Origin: Neolewinella agarilytica
GTDB lineage: Bacteria > Bacteroidota > Bacteroidia > Chitinophagales > Saprospiraceae
NCBI RefSeq assembly: GCF_900110645.1
Contig: NZ_FOFB01000039.1
Location: forward strand, 1 to 49,216
DNA length: 49,216 nt
Direction: 5' to 3'
The notes beneath the pieces were generated by a model, which ran no database searches, had not been told where the DNA came from, and saw nothing but the letters and a program-made list of their open reading frames with translations. This document shows, in pieces, positions 40,371 to 47,591 of the stretch. Both the position numbers and the translations under genes were made by a program. Each line of letters begins with the position of its first letter. Positions within the stretch are counted from its first letter, which is position 1.

Positions 40371-42533
40371 ATGCATCGTATCTCTTTTTGGCAAACATGG
40401 ATAGTGGCGGGCCTGCTGCTGATGATGATGTCCGCAACAGTTGCGGCACAGGAAAAGGAACTCAGCCTTGATGACCTGTTCGCTATGCCAAAACTGACGG
40501 GGACAAGCCCGTCCCGGCCTGCGTGGGCACCGAACAGCGAACACTTTGCCTTTTCCTGGAGTGAACCGGGAATACCGGGGCGTGGCCTCTGGGTATCCAC
40601 TAGCGACGGGAAGGATGTGCGCCTCAGTTCCGATACGTCATCCGCATCAGTGCGCGATATCGCCTGGACCGACGCGAACACAATTGTCAGTCTGCGGGGC
40701 AACCACCTGTGGCAGACGTCGCTGAGCCAGGAAGAAGACCTCCCGCTTATGTCCGTCGGGGCGGGGGCGCATAAGCTGTCGCTATCGCCCGCCGGCGGCC
40801 AGGCAGCGTACATAATAGACGGTGACTTGTGGCTGGCTGACTTGCATTCCGAAGAGAACCGTCAACTTACTGATATCGGCGTCGCCAGTATCTCGAGCGT
40901 GCCGCAGGGACGATACAGCCGACCGGACCGTGAAATTGGTCCGGGCATCTGGAGCGGGCCAACGTATAAGTGGTCTCCGGACGGCAAAACCATCGCGTTC
41001 CACGCCGTCGACCGGCGGGAGATGCGAAAGGTGCCGTTCCCGGATTACCTCGCTGCCGAAACCAACCCCAACGAGGTACGCCGGGCGTACCCGGGTGATT
41101 CCAACGAGATTCGCAGAGTTGGTCTGCTCGATGTAGAAAGCGGTAGTATCACCTATCTTGATTTACCGGACCCGCACGCCAACCAGGTCGTTGACTTTAA
41201 CTGGTCACCGGAAGGTGCGCTGCTGGTTGACATCGCCTCCGACACATCGGTTGAACGCAAGTTGTTCATCCTTGCACCCGGAGAAAGCCAGGTGCGCGAG
41301 ATCTGGCGGGGCGTTCGGGAGAGCCGCATGTATACCTCCTTCGGTTCTGCGTGGCATCCGGATGGAAAACAGGTCATTTTCTTAAGTGACATGGGGGATC
41401 GCTATGGCCTTTACGTCATTGATCCTTCGTCGCCCGGAGATGAGCCGCAGCTCCTGACGGACCCGTCTTACGATGTTCTGTCCGCCCCCGCAATTGCTGG
41501 TGGCACAATGTTTTATCCGGGCAACGGTGTTAATCCATACGAGCAGCACGTGTACCGCCTGAATACATCCGGCGGCGACCCCGAGCAGATAACGCGCCTT
41601 GCGGGCCGTAACGACGGCTACCCCTCACCGGATGGCCGGCACCTGGTGTTCATGCACAACGACGATACATCACCGACCGAGCTTTACGTAGTGAGCAGCG
41701 AAAGGGGAGACGCTGTGCGGGTAACTCACTCACCCTTGCCCGCCTTCACGGAACGAAGCTGGGCGGCTGCGGAATACGTCAGTTTTCCCAGTCTTATCGA
41801 TGACTACACGCTGCACGCCCGGATTTTGAAGCCGGCCAACATGCAGCCCGGTAAGAAATATCCAGTGGTGTTCGGGCCTGTGTATTCAAATACAGCGAGG
41901 AATCGATGGGCCGGTAACTACAGTCTTGTGCAACAGCTAATGGTCCAAAAGGGATATATCATCGTGCAGGTGGATTCCCGTGGCAGCAACGGTTATGGCC
42001 GGGCATTTCGCGAAGAATTTTTGCTGGGCTTTGCGGGGGAGGATATTGATGATTACGCGAGTGCCGTTGCCTATATGGAGTCCTTGCCTTACGTAGATCC
42101 CGATCGCATCGGCATCTGGGGAAGCAGTTATGGCGGCACACTTTCCGTTTATTCTATGTTGATGAAGCCGGGCTTATTCCAGGTAGGTGTTGCCGCAGCT
42201 GCGGCCGTTGATCCGGTGTTCTTTGGCACCGATGACGTCGCCATTGTTCGTCGCCCACAGACACACCCGGAAATCTTCGAAAGAAAAGCACTCAAATATG
42301 CGGCGAATCTGGAAGGAAAACTCCTGTTTATCCACGGTATGCAGGATCATGTGGTGCCGTTCAAAACCACGGCTACATTAGCCGAAGAATTGATTAAGCA
42401 GGGCAAAAACTTCGACTTTGCGTTTGCGCCGGGTGCGACGCACGCATGGAGCCGCGAGCGCCATTATGATCGTTACCTGTTTGGCAAAATCATCGAGTAC
42501 TTTGACCGGCATCTGGCGGTGTCATCAGAATAG
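40371..42533 (+). CDS. S9 family peptidase (dipeptidyl peptidase IV / acylaminoacyl peptidase-like)
   Basis: This is a 720-residue exported serine peptidase with a signal peptide ending in VAAQ (about residue 26). The N-terminal two thirds (about 45-460) form a WD40-like propeller with repeated W.PDG motifs such as WSPDGKTIAF and WHPDGKQVIFLSD. The alpha/beta hydrolase domain has the nucleophile in GSSYGG (Ser586), the acid in HGMQDHVVPF (near 660) and the catalytic His in GATHAW (near 695). It releases peptides from N-termini in the periplasm or outside the cell. It lies alone between two large gaps. No sorting domain is present, in contrast to its neighbour. Confidence 0.9.
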   Translation: MHRISFWQTWIVAGLLLMMMSATVAAQEKELSLDDLFAMPKLTGTSPSRPAWAPNSEHFAFSWSEPGIPGRGLWVSTSDGKDVRLSSDTSSASVRDIAWTDANTIVSLRGNHLWQTSLSQEEDLPLMSVGAGAHKLSLSPAGGQAAYIIDGDLWLADLHSEENRQLTDIGVASISSVPQGRYSRPDREIGPGIWSGPTYKWSPDGKTIAFHAVDRREMRKVPFPDYLAAETNPNEVRRAYPGDSNEIRRVGLLDVESGSITYLDLPDPHANQVVDFNWSPEGALLVDIASDTSVERKLFILAPGESQVREIWRGVRESRMYTSFGSAWHPDGKQVIFLSDMGDRYGLYVIDPSSPGDEPQLLTDPSYDVLSAPAIAGGTMFYPGNGVNPYEQHVYRLNTSGGDPEQITRLAGRNDGYPSPDGRHLVFMHNDDTSPTELYVVSSERGDAVRVTHSPLPAFTERSWAAAEYVSFPSLIDDYTLHARILKPANMQPGKKYPVVFGPVYSNTARNRWAGNYSLVQQLMVQKGYIIVQVDSRGSNGYGRAFREEFLLGFAGEDIDDYASAVAYMESLPYVDPDRIGIWGSSYGGTLSVYSMLMKPGLFQVGVAAAAAVDPVFFGTDDVAIVRRPQTHPEIFERKALKYAANLEGKLLFIHGMQDHVVPFKTTATLAEELIKQGKNFDFAFAPGATHAWSRERHYDRYLFGKIIEYFDRHLAVSSE

Positions 42534-42763
42534 AGGTTTGCCGTAGTAAGCGGAGCGCCGTAAAGGGCACAAAGGTTCTTCCCCTCATCCCGGACCAGTA
42601 TTAAGAAAGCGAATAGCGATCAGTGGTGGTGGCGCGCCCGCAGGATGCAATGGACGTATTAAGGGCAGGGGGAGCTGGAGGTGAATCCTGGCGTAGGCAG
42701 TTGTCTGCAATCAACGCTAAAGGATACTGTTACCTCCACTGCTCTATAATTTTCCCCTTGCAC
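42534..42763. other. intergenic region before the MITE-like element
   Basis: This gap has a reverse partial copy of the dispersed motif (GGCGCGCCCGCAGGATGCA, 42631-42649) but no gene that I can support. Confidence 0.4.
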
Positions 42764-42926
42764 CAGGGCAAACGCATCAAATCTAAAACTGTAATCTAAT
42801 AGTTGATTTTTGTTTCGATCGAACGCAGTGAGCTGTCACTTGCGGTAGCAAATCAAGAATCAAATATCGAGAATCGCCAATCGCCAATCAAAAACGTAGC
42901 AAACGAAGTTTGATGCGTTTGCCCTG
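42764..42926 (+). mobile_element. MITE-like element, copy 1 (163 bp)
   Basis: The element is bounded by perfect 18-bp terminal inverted repeats CAGGGCAAACGCATCAAA and its complement. The 9-bp direct repeat CCCTTGCAC lies on both sides (42755-42763 and 42927-42935), a clear target-site duplication. It matches copy 2 (47251-47413, opposite orientation) at all but one base. There is no coding capacity, so it must be moved by a transposase in trans. The CAGGG tip and 8-10-bp duplication recall ISAs1-type elements, but that link is only suggestive. Confidence 0.93.
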
Positions 42927-42951
42927 CCCTTGCACCTGCGTCCGCGCCCAA
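42927..42951 (+). repeat. dispersed motif, best-preserved copy (TTGCACCTGCG...GCGCCCAAA)
   Basis: This copy lies directly against the MITE-like element, whose target duplication is made of its first bases. Other copies lie at 2063, 6943, 8211(-), 15619, 17475(-), 17601, 23153, 26342(-), 27566, 30968(-), 42631(-) and 46976(-). See the finding. Confidence 0.8.
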
Positions 42952-42967
42952 ACATGCTTTAAGGCCG

Positions 42968-42975
42968 TACCTTCG
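42968..42975 (+). promoter_or_regulatory. candidate -7 box TACCTTCG before gldC
   Basis: TACCTTCG lies 18 bp before the gldC start and is identical to the -7 box of xylA. A -33 TTTG is not obvious at 19-bp spacing. Confidence 0.45.
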
Positions 42976-42992
42976 CGCAAAATTATCTTACT

Positions 42993-43352
42993 ATGGCTAA
43001 GCCAATTGTCAAAAAGCGCAGTACCATCACCGTTAATGTCGGTCTCGATGCCGATAAAATGCCCACTGAACTTCTCTGGAACGCCAGCGATAAACCCGGC
43101 CCTGCAGAAGCGTGTAAAGGCATGTTTCTTGCCCTTTTCAACGAGCAGAGTAAGGAGACGATGAAGATCGACCTGTGGACTAAAGAGATGCAGGTGGTGG
43201 AAATGGACCGCTTTATGTACCAGACGCTTCGCGGTCTGGCCGATACTTACTTCCGGGCCACCGGCAATAAGGAGCTGGCTAATCAGATGCAGCAGTTTGT
43301 CTTTTATTTCGGGCAGGCAACGGGCGCCATTCCGAAGGAAGGGGAGGTTTGA
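42993..43352 (+). CDS. gldC: gliding motility protein GldC
   Basis: This 119-residue protein matches GldC in length and sequence: ITVNVGLDADKMPTELLWNASD at the start, and then MFLALFNEQSKETMKIDLWTKEMQVVEMDRFMYQTLRGLADTYFRATGN and a C-terminal QFVFYFGQATG. GldC is a small cytoplasmic protein needed for efficient gliding in Flavobacterium, though its exact role is unclear. Its presence supports assignment of the genome to Bacteroidota. The start ATG follows a TACCTTCG promoter box. The genes around it are not motility genes. Confidence 0.9.
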   Translation: MAKPIVKKRSTITVNVGLDADKMPTELLWNASDKPGPAEACKGMFLALFNEQSKETMKIDLWTKEMQVVEMDRFMYQTLRGLADTYFRATGNKELANQMQQFVFYFGQATGAIPKEGEV

Positions 43353-43592
43353 TGATGATCTTTTCGCTCAGACCCTGAGCTGGGCAGTTACTACGAGACC
43401 TGTTTACTTTCTCCGTCTTAAGCTGGAGCCAACCTTCCTGTTGGCTCAACGGAGCCTGAACGCAGAGCCTTCCTGCAAGATCACTTTGGTGAAACAGCGC
43501 CCTTTTTGTACCACTTTTCGTTAAGAACAGAGGCCTTTTTCATTTTTTTGGGGCTGTCAGCTGGGGCCAACCGATTGCAATTTTTGTGATGG
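43353..43592. other. intergenic region gldC-xylA
   Basis: No gene is supported here. TTGAGCCAACAGGAAGG-type inverted sequence (GGAGCCAACCTTCCTGTTGGCTC, 43424-43446) forms a hairpin that could end the gldC transcript. Confidence 0.5.
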
Positions 43593-43623
43593 TTTGCCTA
43601 ATCCAACTCAATCGCTACCTTCG
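43593..43623 (+). promoter_or_regulatory. promoter of xylA (TTTG-N19-TACCTTCG)
   Basis: TTTG at 43593-43596 and TACCTTCG at 43616-43623 are separated by 19 bp, which fits the Bacteroidota -33/-7 consensus (TTTG...TAnnTTTG) with one mismatch. The leader to the start codon is about 75 nt. Confidence 0.65.
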
Positions 43624-43701
43624 GATTAATTACCTGAGCTACCTGGCCAGTCCGGCCCAGAAAGGCGGGCATTACCAGTTCAAAAACCACCAAAAAAGAT
43701 C

Positions 43702-45012
43702 ATGGCATATTTCTCTGACATTCCTAAGATTCGTTTCGAAGGCGCCGAAAGCGACAATCCATTTGCCTTTAAGTACTACGATAAGACGAAGGTCGTTGCG
43801 GGCAAAACGATGAACGAACATTTTAAATTCGCCATGGCCTGGTGGCACACCCTCTGTAATACGGGAGGAGATCCTTTCGGACCGGGAACGGCTGAATACC
43901 CCTGGCTAAAAGCTGATGATCCCGTACAGCGGGCAAAAGACAAAGTGGACGCTGGCTTCGAGATCCTCGACCGCTTAGACATGGATTACTTCTGTTTCCA
44001 CGACGTTGACCTCCTCGATGAGGAGGGCGCCGATCTGGATACCTACGGCAGCCGGCTGAACGAAGTAACGGATTACCTCGCCGCCAAAATGAAATCAGAC
44101 GGCCGCAAGGTCTTGTGGGGAACCGCTAACCTGTTCAGCAACCCCCGCTACATGAATGGCGCGAGTACGAACCCGGACTTTGAGGTAGTCGCCTACGCCG
44201 GCGCCCAGCTCAAGAATGCGATTGACGCTACCATCAAGCTTGGTGGCGAGAACTACGTTTTCTGGGGCGGCCGGGAAGGATATATGAGTCTGCTCAACAC
44301 CGACCTCGGCCGGGAAGTAGACCACCTGGCACAGTTCCTGACCATGGCACGTGACTACGCACGTGCACAGGGATTCACGGGAACCTTCTTCATCGAGCCT
44401 AAGCCGTTTGAGCCCAGCAAGCATCAGTACGATTTTGATTCGGCTACCGTTGCCGGTTTCCTTCGGAAGTATGACCTGATGGATGATTTCAAACTCAACA
44501 TCGAGGTAAACCACGCTACGCTGGCGCAGCATACCTTCCAGCATGAACTGGCCGTAGCCGTTTCTGAAGGCCTGCTTGGTAGCATCGACGCTAACCGCGG
44601 CGATTACCAAAACGGATGGGATACCGACCAGTTCCCCACCAATGTGCCGGAGCTGACGGAAGCCATGCTCGTGATTCTTGAAGGCGGAGGTATTCAGGGC
44701 GGTGGCGTCAATTTCGACGCTAAGGTTCGGCGTAACTCCACGGATATGGAAGATATTTTCCACGCACACATCGGTGGAATGGATGCCTTCGCCCGCAGCC
44801 TCATTGCCGCGGATCGGATCCTTACCTCCAGCAAATACAAAGCTATGCGCGAAGAACGCTACAGCTCCTTCGACGCCGGAAACGGTAAGGCCTTCGAAAA
44901 CGGTACTCTTACCCTGGAGCAACTCGCGAAAATCGGCCACGCTACCGGTGAGCCTAAGCAGCGTAGCGGCCGGCAGGAACTGTATGAGAACATTCTGACG
45001 CAGTATAGTTAG
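43702..45012 (+). CDS. xylA: xylose isomerase
   Basis: This is a 436-residue enzyme that converts D-xylose to D-xylulose in the cytoplasm and feeds the pentose phosphate pathway. The family motifs are present: [10 protein letters not shown] near residues 43-52, FCFHDVDL with catalytic His100 and Asp103, VFWGGREGY near 190-198, [16 protein letters not shown] near 231-246 and the metal-binding [15 protein letters not shown] near 266-280. Length is typical of class II enzymes of Bacteroidota. No xylulokinase gene is nearby in this window. A strong hairpin follows the stop. Confidence 0.96.
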   Translation: MAYFSDIPKIRFEGAESDNPFAFKYYDKTKVVAGKTMNEHFKFAMAWWHTLCNTGGDPFGPGTAEYPWLKADDPVQRAKDKVDAGFEILDRLDMDYFCFHDVDLLDEEGADLDTYGSRLNEVTDYLAAKMKSDGRKVLWGTANLFSNPRYMNGASTNPDFEVVAYAGAQLKNAIDATIKLGGENYVFWGGREGYMSLLNTDLGREVDHLAQFLTMARDYARAQGFTGTFFIEPKPFEPSKHQYDFDSATVAGFLRKYDLMDDFKLNIEVNHATLAQHTFQHELAVAVSEGLLGSIDANRGDYQNGWDTDQFPTNVPELTEAMLVILEGGGIQGGGVNFDAKVRRNSTDMEDIFHAHIGGMDAFARSLIAADRILTSSKYKAMREERYSSFDAGNGKAFENGTLTLEQLAKIGHATGEPKQRSGRQELYENILTQYS

Positions 45013-45051
45013 TCTTGTAGTTCGGTCGTCTGGTAGACTACCGTATGGGAT

Positions 45052-45090
45052 AGGCGTTACAGAGGCAATCGTATTGCTTTTGTAACGCCT
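45052..45090 (+). terminator. hairpin terminator after xylA
   Basis: AGGCGTTACA pairs perfectly with TGTAACGCCT, and the inner AGGCAAT/ATTGCTT extends the stem to about 17 bp around a 3-nt loop. The T tract after it is short (GTTTCG), so termination may be partial or bidirectional. Confidence 0.7.
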
Positions 45091-45206
45091 GTTTCGTTGG
45101 ATAGCCTAACAATGCGAGGTTTTTGGGACCTCCTTACTATGGCTGAAGCCGCAGCCTGTGTTACCAAGCTCTGCGAGCTACGAGGACCGTGCGGCAGCCT
45201 ACAAAC

Positions 45207-46064
45207 CTACTTCCCCCTCCACGCCAACACCCGCCGGATCTTCCCTCCTTGCCCAATGCCGATTACCCGATAGTCGGTGATTCCGGCCTTTCCGAATTCG
45301 ACTTCTGCTATCTTCAGGTAACCCTTTTTTGACACCAGGGTAGTGAACCAGCCGACTTGCTGGCCGAAGGCTACGGATTCCCTAATCATCCGCCGGAGGA
45401 AATCGGGCTCTCCGCCCGGAGCCCAGAGCTCATTGGCCTGTCCGCCGAAGTTGAGGGTAGGAGAGGGGGCTTTGCCGAGCTTGGTCCATTTTTTTTCGGC
45501 GGCCGCGGCTGCCGCCGCGGCGGATTCGAAAAAAGGTGGGTTGCAGATAGTAAAGTCGAAGGTTTCCCCTTCGTGGATGACGTTGTTAAAAATCGCCGTG
45601 CGATCCGGCTGCTTCCGCAGACTGATGGCTTTTGCCAGACCGGGATTGAATTTGGCAATGGCACTGGCTACTTTCAGGGAGGTGTCGTCTACGTCAGTGC
45701 CCACAAAGCGCCAGCCGAATTCTTTGTGGCCGAGAATGGGGTAAATGAGGGAGGCACCAGTGCCGACGTCGAGACCTTTGATTTCCTTACCCTTTTTTCC
45801 GTCCAGTAAGTCGGCCAGGACGTGGATGTAGTCCAACCTGCCGGGAACACCGGGGCAAAGGTTACCCGCGGGGATGTCCCAGTGCTTCAGGCCATAGTCG
45901 CGCAGTAATAAGGCTTTATTTAGCAGTCGGACGGCGTCCGGCTCCGCGAAATTCAGGGTTAAATGACCATCTGGCGCTTTGAGGAAGTAGTCCGCCAGGG
46001 CAGGTACAACCTTCGCCAGGGCGGGAAAATCGTGGGGGGAGTGATAGCGGTTGTTGGGATGCAC
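45207..46064 (-). CDS. rlmF: 23S rRNA (adenine(1618)-N(6))-methyltransferase
   Basis: This is a 285-residue SAM-dependent methyltransferase that modifies A1618 of 23S rRNA. The SAM-binding motif is LDVGTGASLIYP, and the catalytic NPPF appears in FTICNPPFFES. The conserved start HPNNRYHSPHDFPAL is also typical. The GTG at 46062-46064 immediately before HPNN is chosen as start. The frame is open to an ATG at 46193, but that extension (with an ATG at about 46130 as another option) reads through a degenerate GTAGTCTTG-type repeat and has no family match. An Ala-rich run (SAAAAAAAAE) after the NPPF motif is unusual and is due to GCC/GCG repeats. Confidence 0.88.
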   Translation of the reverse strand: MHPNNRYHSPHDFPALAKVVPALADYFLKAPDGHLTLNFAEPDAVRLLNKALLLRDYGLKHWDIPAGNLCPGVPGRLDYIHVLADLLDGKKGKEIKGLDVGTGASLIYPILGHKEFGWRFVGTDVDDTSLKVASAIAKFNPGLAKAISLRKQPDRTAIFNNVIHEGETFDFTICNPPFFESAAAAAAAAEKKWTKLGKAPSPTLNFGGQANELWAPGGEPDFLRRMIRESVAFGQQVGWFTTLVSKKGYLKIAEVEFGKAGITDYRVIGIGQGGKIRRVLAWRGK

Positions 46065-46252
46065 GGGAGGTGGTCTGGTAGTCTTGTTGTCTTGTAGGCT
46101 ACCGCATTTAATAGGCGGCAATGTAGCCATCGTGTGAGAATAACTGCTTCTGATTAAATGAGGCGGTAGCCCTTGGTTGGTGTTAGTAATCATGGTTAAT
46201 CACCCGCTAGTCGCCAAAGTACGGCAGCCTACCAGACTACTGAACCACGAGA

Positions 46253-47029
46253 CTACCTCTTCCCCTTAGCCGCCCACCAAATACCGCCGTAGAGGTGCTG
46301 CAGGAAGTCCGGATCTTCGAACACTGCCGGTACGTGTCCGAAGTTGGTGTAAAATGCCCGTCCGCCGTCGTATTCATGATTCCAGCTCATGGGGTGGAAA
46401 TCGCCGTGGCCCTTTGCTTTGTTATCCGGGCCCCACTGTGCCTGCCAGTCGTAGGTGGATTCATCAACGGTAACCAGGTAATTAAAGCCTTCCTTTTTAG
46501 TGCCGTCCTTGTATTCGTAGAATTCGTCGGTCCACATTTTGCGCTTCGGCCAGCCTTCGAGGCCGGGGAAACTGCTGTCGTGCACGTCTACCATTGCCGT
46601 TTGCACGACCGGGTGGATTTTGAACATATGGCCGACCATGTCAGTGTACCATTTCCAGTCGTACTCCGTGTCAGAGGCGGCGTGTACGCCGACCCAGCCT
46701 TTACCGGACTGAATGAATTTTTCCATGGCCATTTGCTCAGCGTCATTGAAGATGTCTCCGGTGGTGTTGATGAAGATGACGACGTCATAGTTGGCCAGCA
46801 TCTTATCATTGACGGGCATGGCGCGTTGCTTCAGATCGAGTTTAAAGTCATGTCGGGCGGCCATCTTTTCCATAGCCGGAAGGGCACTGAAGGTGCTTTC
46901 ATGTTGCCAGCCGGCGGTCTGGACGACGAGCAGAGCTTTAAATTGTTGGGCGGAGAGCGTGCCAAAGCAAAGAAGGGCGAGGACGCAGGTGCAAAGGAAG
47001 TTCTTGGAGAGCATGGATCGACTAAACAT
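46253..47029 (-). CDS. ThuA domain-containing protein
   Basis: This is a 258-residue exported protein. The signal peptide runs to about residue 28 (LCTCVLALLCFGTLSAQ); a second ATG five codons in would shorten it to a better size. The ThuA-type class I glutamine amidotransferase-like fold is shown by ALLVVQTAGWQHESTFSAL at the start, WVGVHAASDTEYDW in the middle (with the His near residue 115) and PMSWNHEYDGGRAFYTNFGH near the end. ThuA proteins are linked to trehalose or other sugar metabolism in some bacteria, but their activity is unproven. The signal peptide codons include a reverse copy of the dispersed motif (46976-46998). It is upstream of rlmF on the same strand, with about 190 bp between the genes. 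Confidence 0.85.
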   Translation of the reverse strand: MFSRSMLSKNFLCTCVLALLCFGTLSAQQFKALLVVQTAGWQHESTFSALPAMEKMAARHDFKLDLKQRAMPVNDKMLANYDVVIFINTTGDIFNDAEQMAMEKFIQSGKGWVGVHAASDTEYDWKWYTDMVGHMFKIHPVVQTAMVDVHDSSFPGLEGWPKRKMWTDEFYEYKDGTKKEGFNYLVTVDESTYDWQAQWGPDNKAKGHGDFHPMSWNHEYDGGRAFYTNFGHVPAVFEDPDFLQHLYGGIWWAAKGKR

Positions 47030-47250
47030 TGGTTCTGGGCCTCAAGGTAAAAAGCTTTTACTCATCAGGAGAATATTTCAACTTCATGGTCCGCTATAAT
47101 TCCCCGGCTGACCGAATTGTGGTTGTCTAAGCGGCAAAAGGCCTGCTTGGATAGAGTACCGGAAAGTGCAATTCCAGTTACAGTGCTATTCTCACAGCAG
47201 CAGGCATTTAGAGCAAACGGTGACTCAACGGTGACTGACTAGTCTTAAAG
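47030..47250. other. intergenic region before MITE copy 2
   Basis: No gene or known repeat is seen here. It presumably holds the promoter of the ThuA gene on the reverse strand. Confidence 0.35.
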
Positions 47251-47413
47251 CAGGGCAAACGCATCAAACTTCGTTTGCTACGTTTTTGATTGGCGATTGG
47301 CGATTCTCGATATTTGATTCTTGATTTGCTACCGCAAGTGACAGCTCACTGCGTTCGATCGAAACAAAAATCAATTATTAGATTACAGTTTTAGATTTGA
47401 TGCGTTTGCCCTG
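47251..47413 (-). mobile_element. MITE-like element, copy 2 (163 bp, inverted)
   Basis: It has the same 18-bp terminal inverted repeats as copy 1 and is its reverse complement with a single base difference (AATAATTG for AATAGTTG). The flanks carry the 9-bp direct repeat GTCTTAAAG (47242-47250 and 47415-47423), with one extra G at 47414 that may belong to the element end. The two copies bracket gldC, xylA, rlmF and the ThuA gene. Confidence 0.93.
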
Positions 47414-47454
47414 GGTCTTAAAGATGAAAATTCAGGTTAACCCATAAGATTTGT

Positions 47455-47462
47455 TATATTTG
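47455..47462 (+). promoter_or_regulatory. candidate -7 box TATATTTG
   Basis: TATATTTG matches the TAnnTTTG consensus exactly and lies about 130 bp before the adhesin start, in an AT-rich gap just after the MITE-like element. No -33 TTTG is visible at 19 bp. Confidence 0.4.
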
Positions 47463-47591
47463 TAAGGATTAAGTTGAAATTTTAGTTGTTGGGTATCCCA
47501 TTTGACACAACAACTCTTTTATAAGCTACTGTGTGTTCTTGTTTATCCTGACAGTTCCCCTTGCTTTTTTGCTCTCGTGCAATATTTATCT

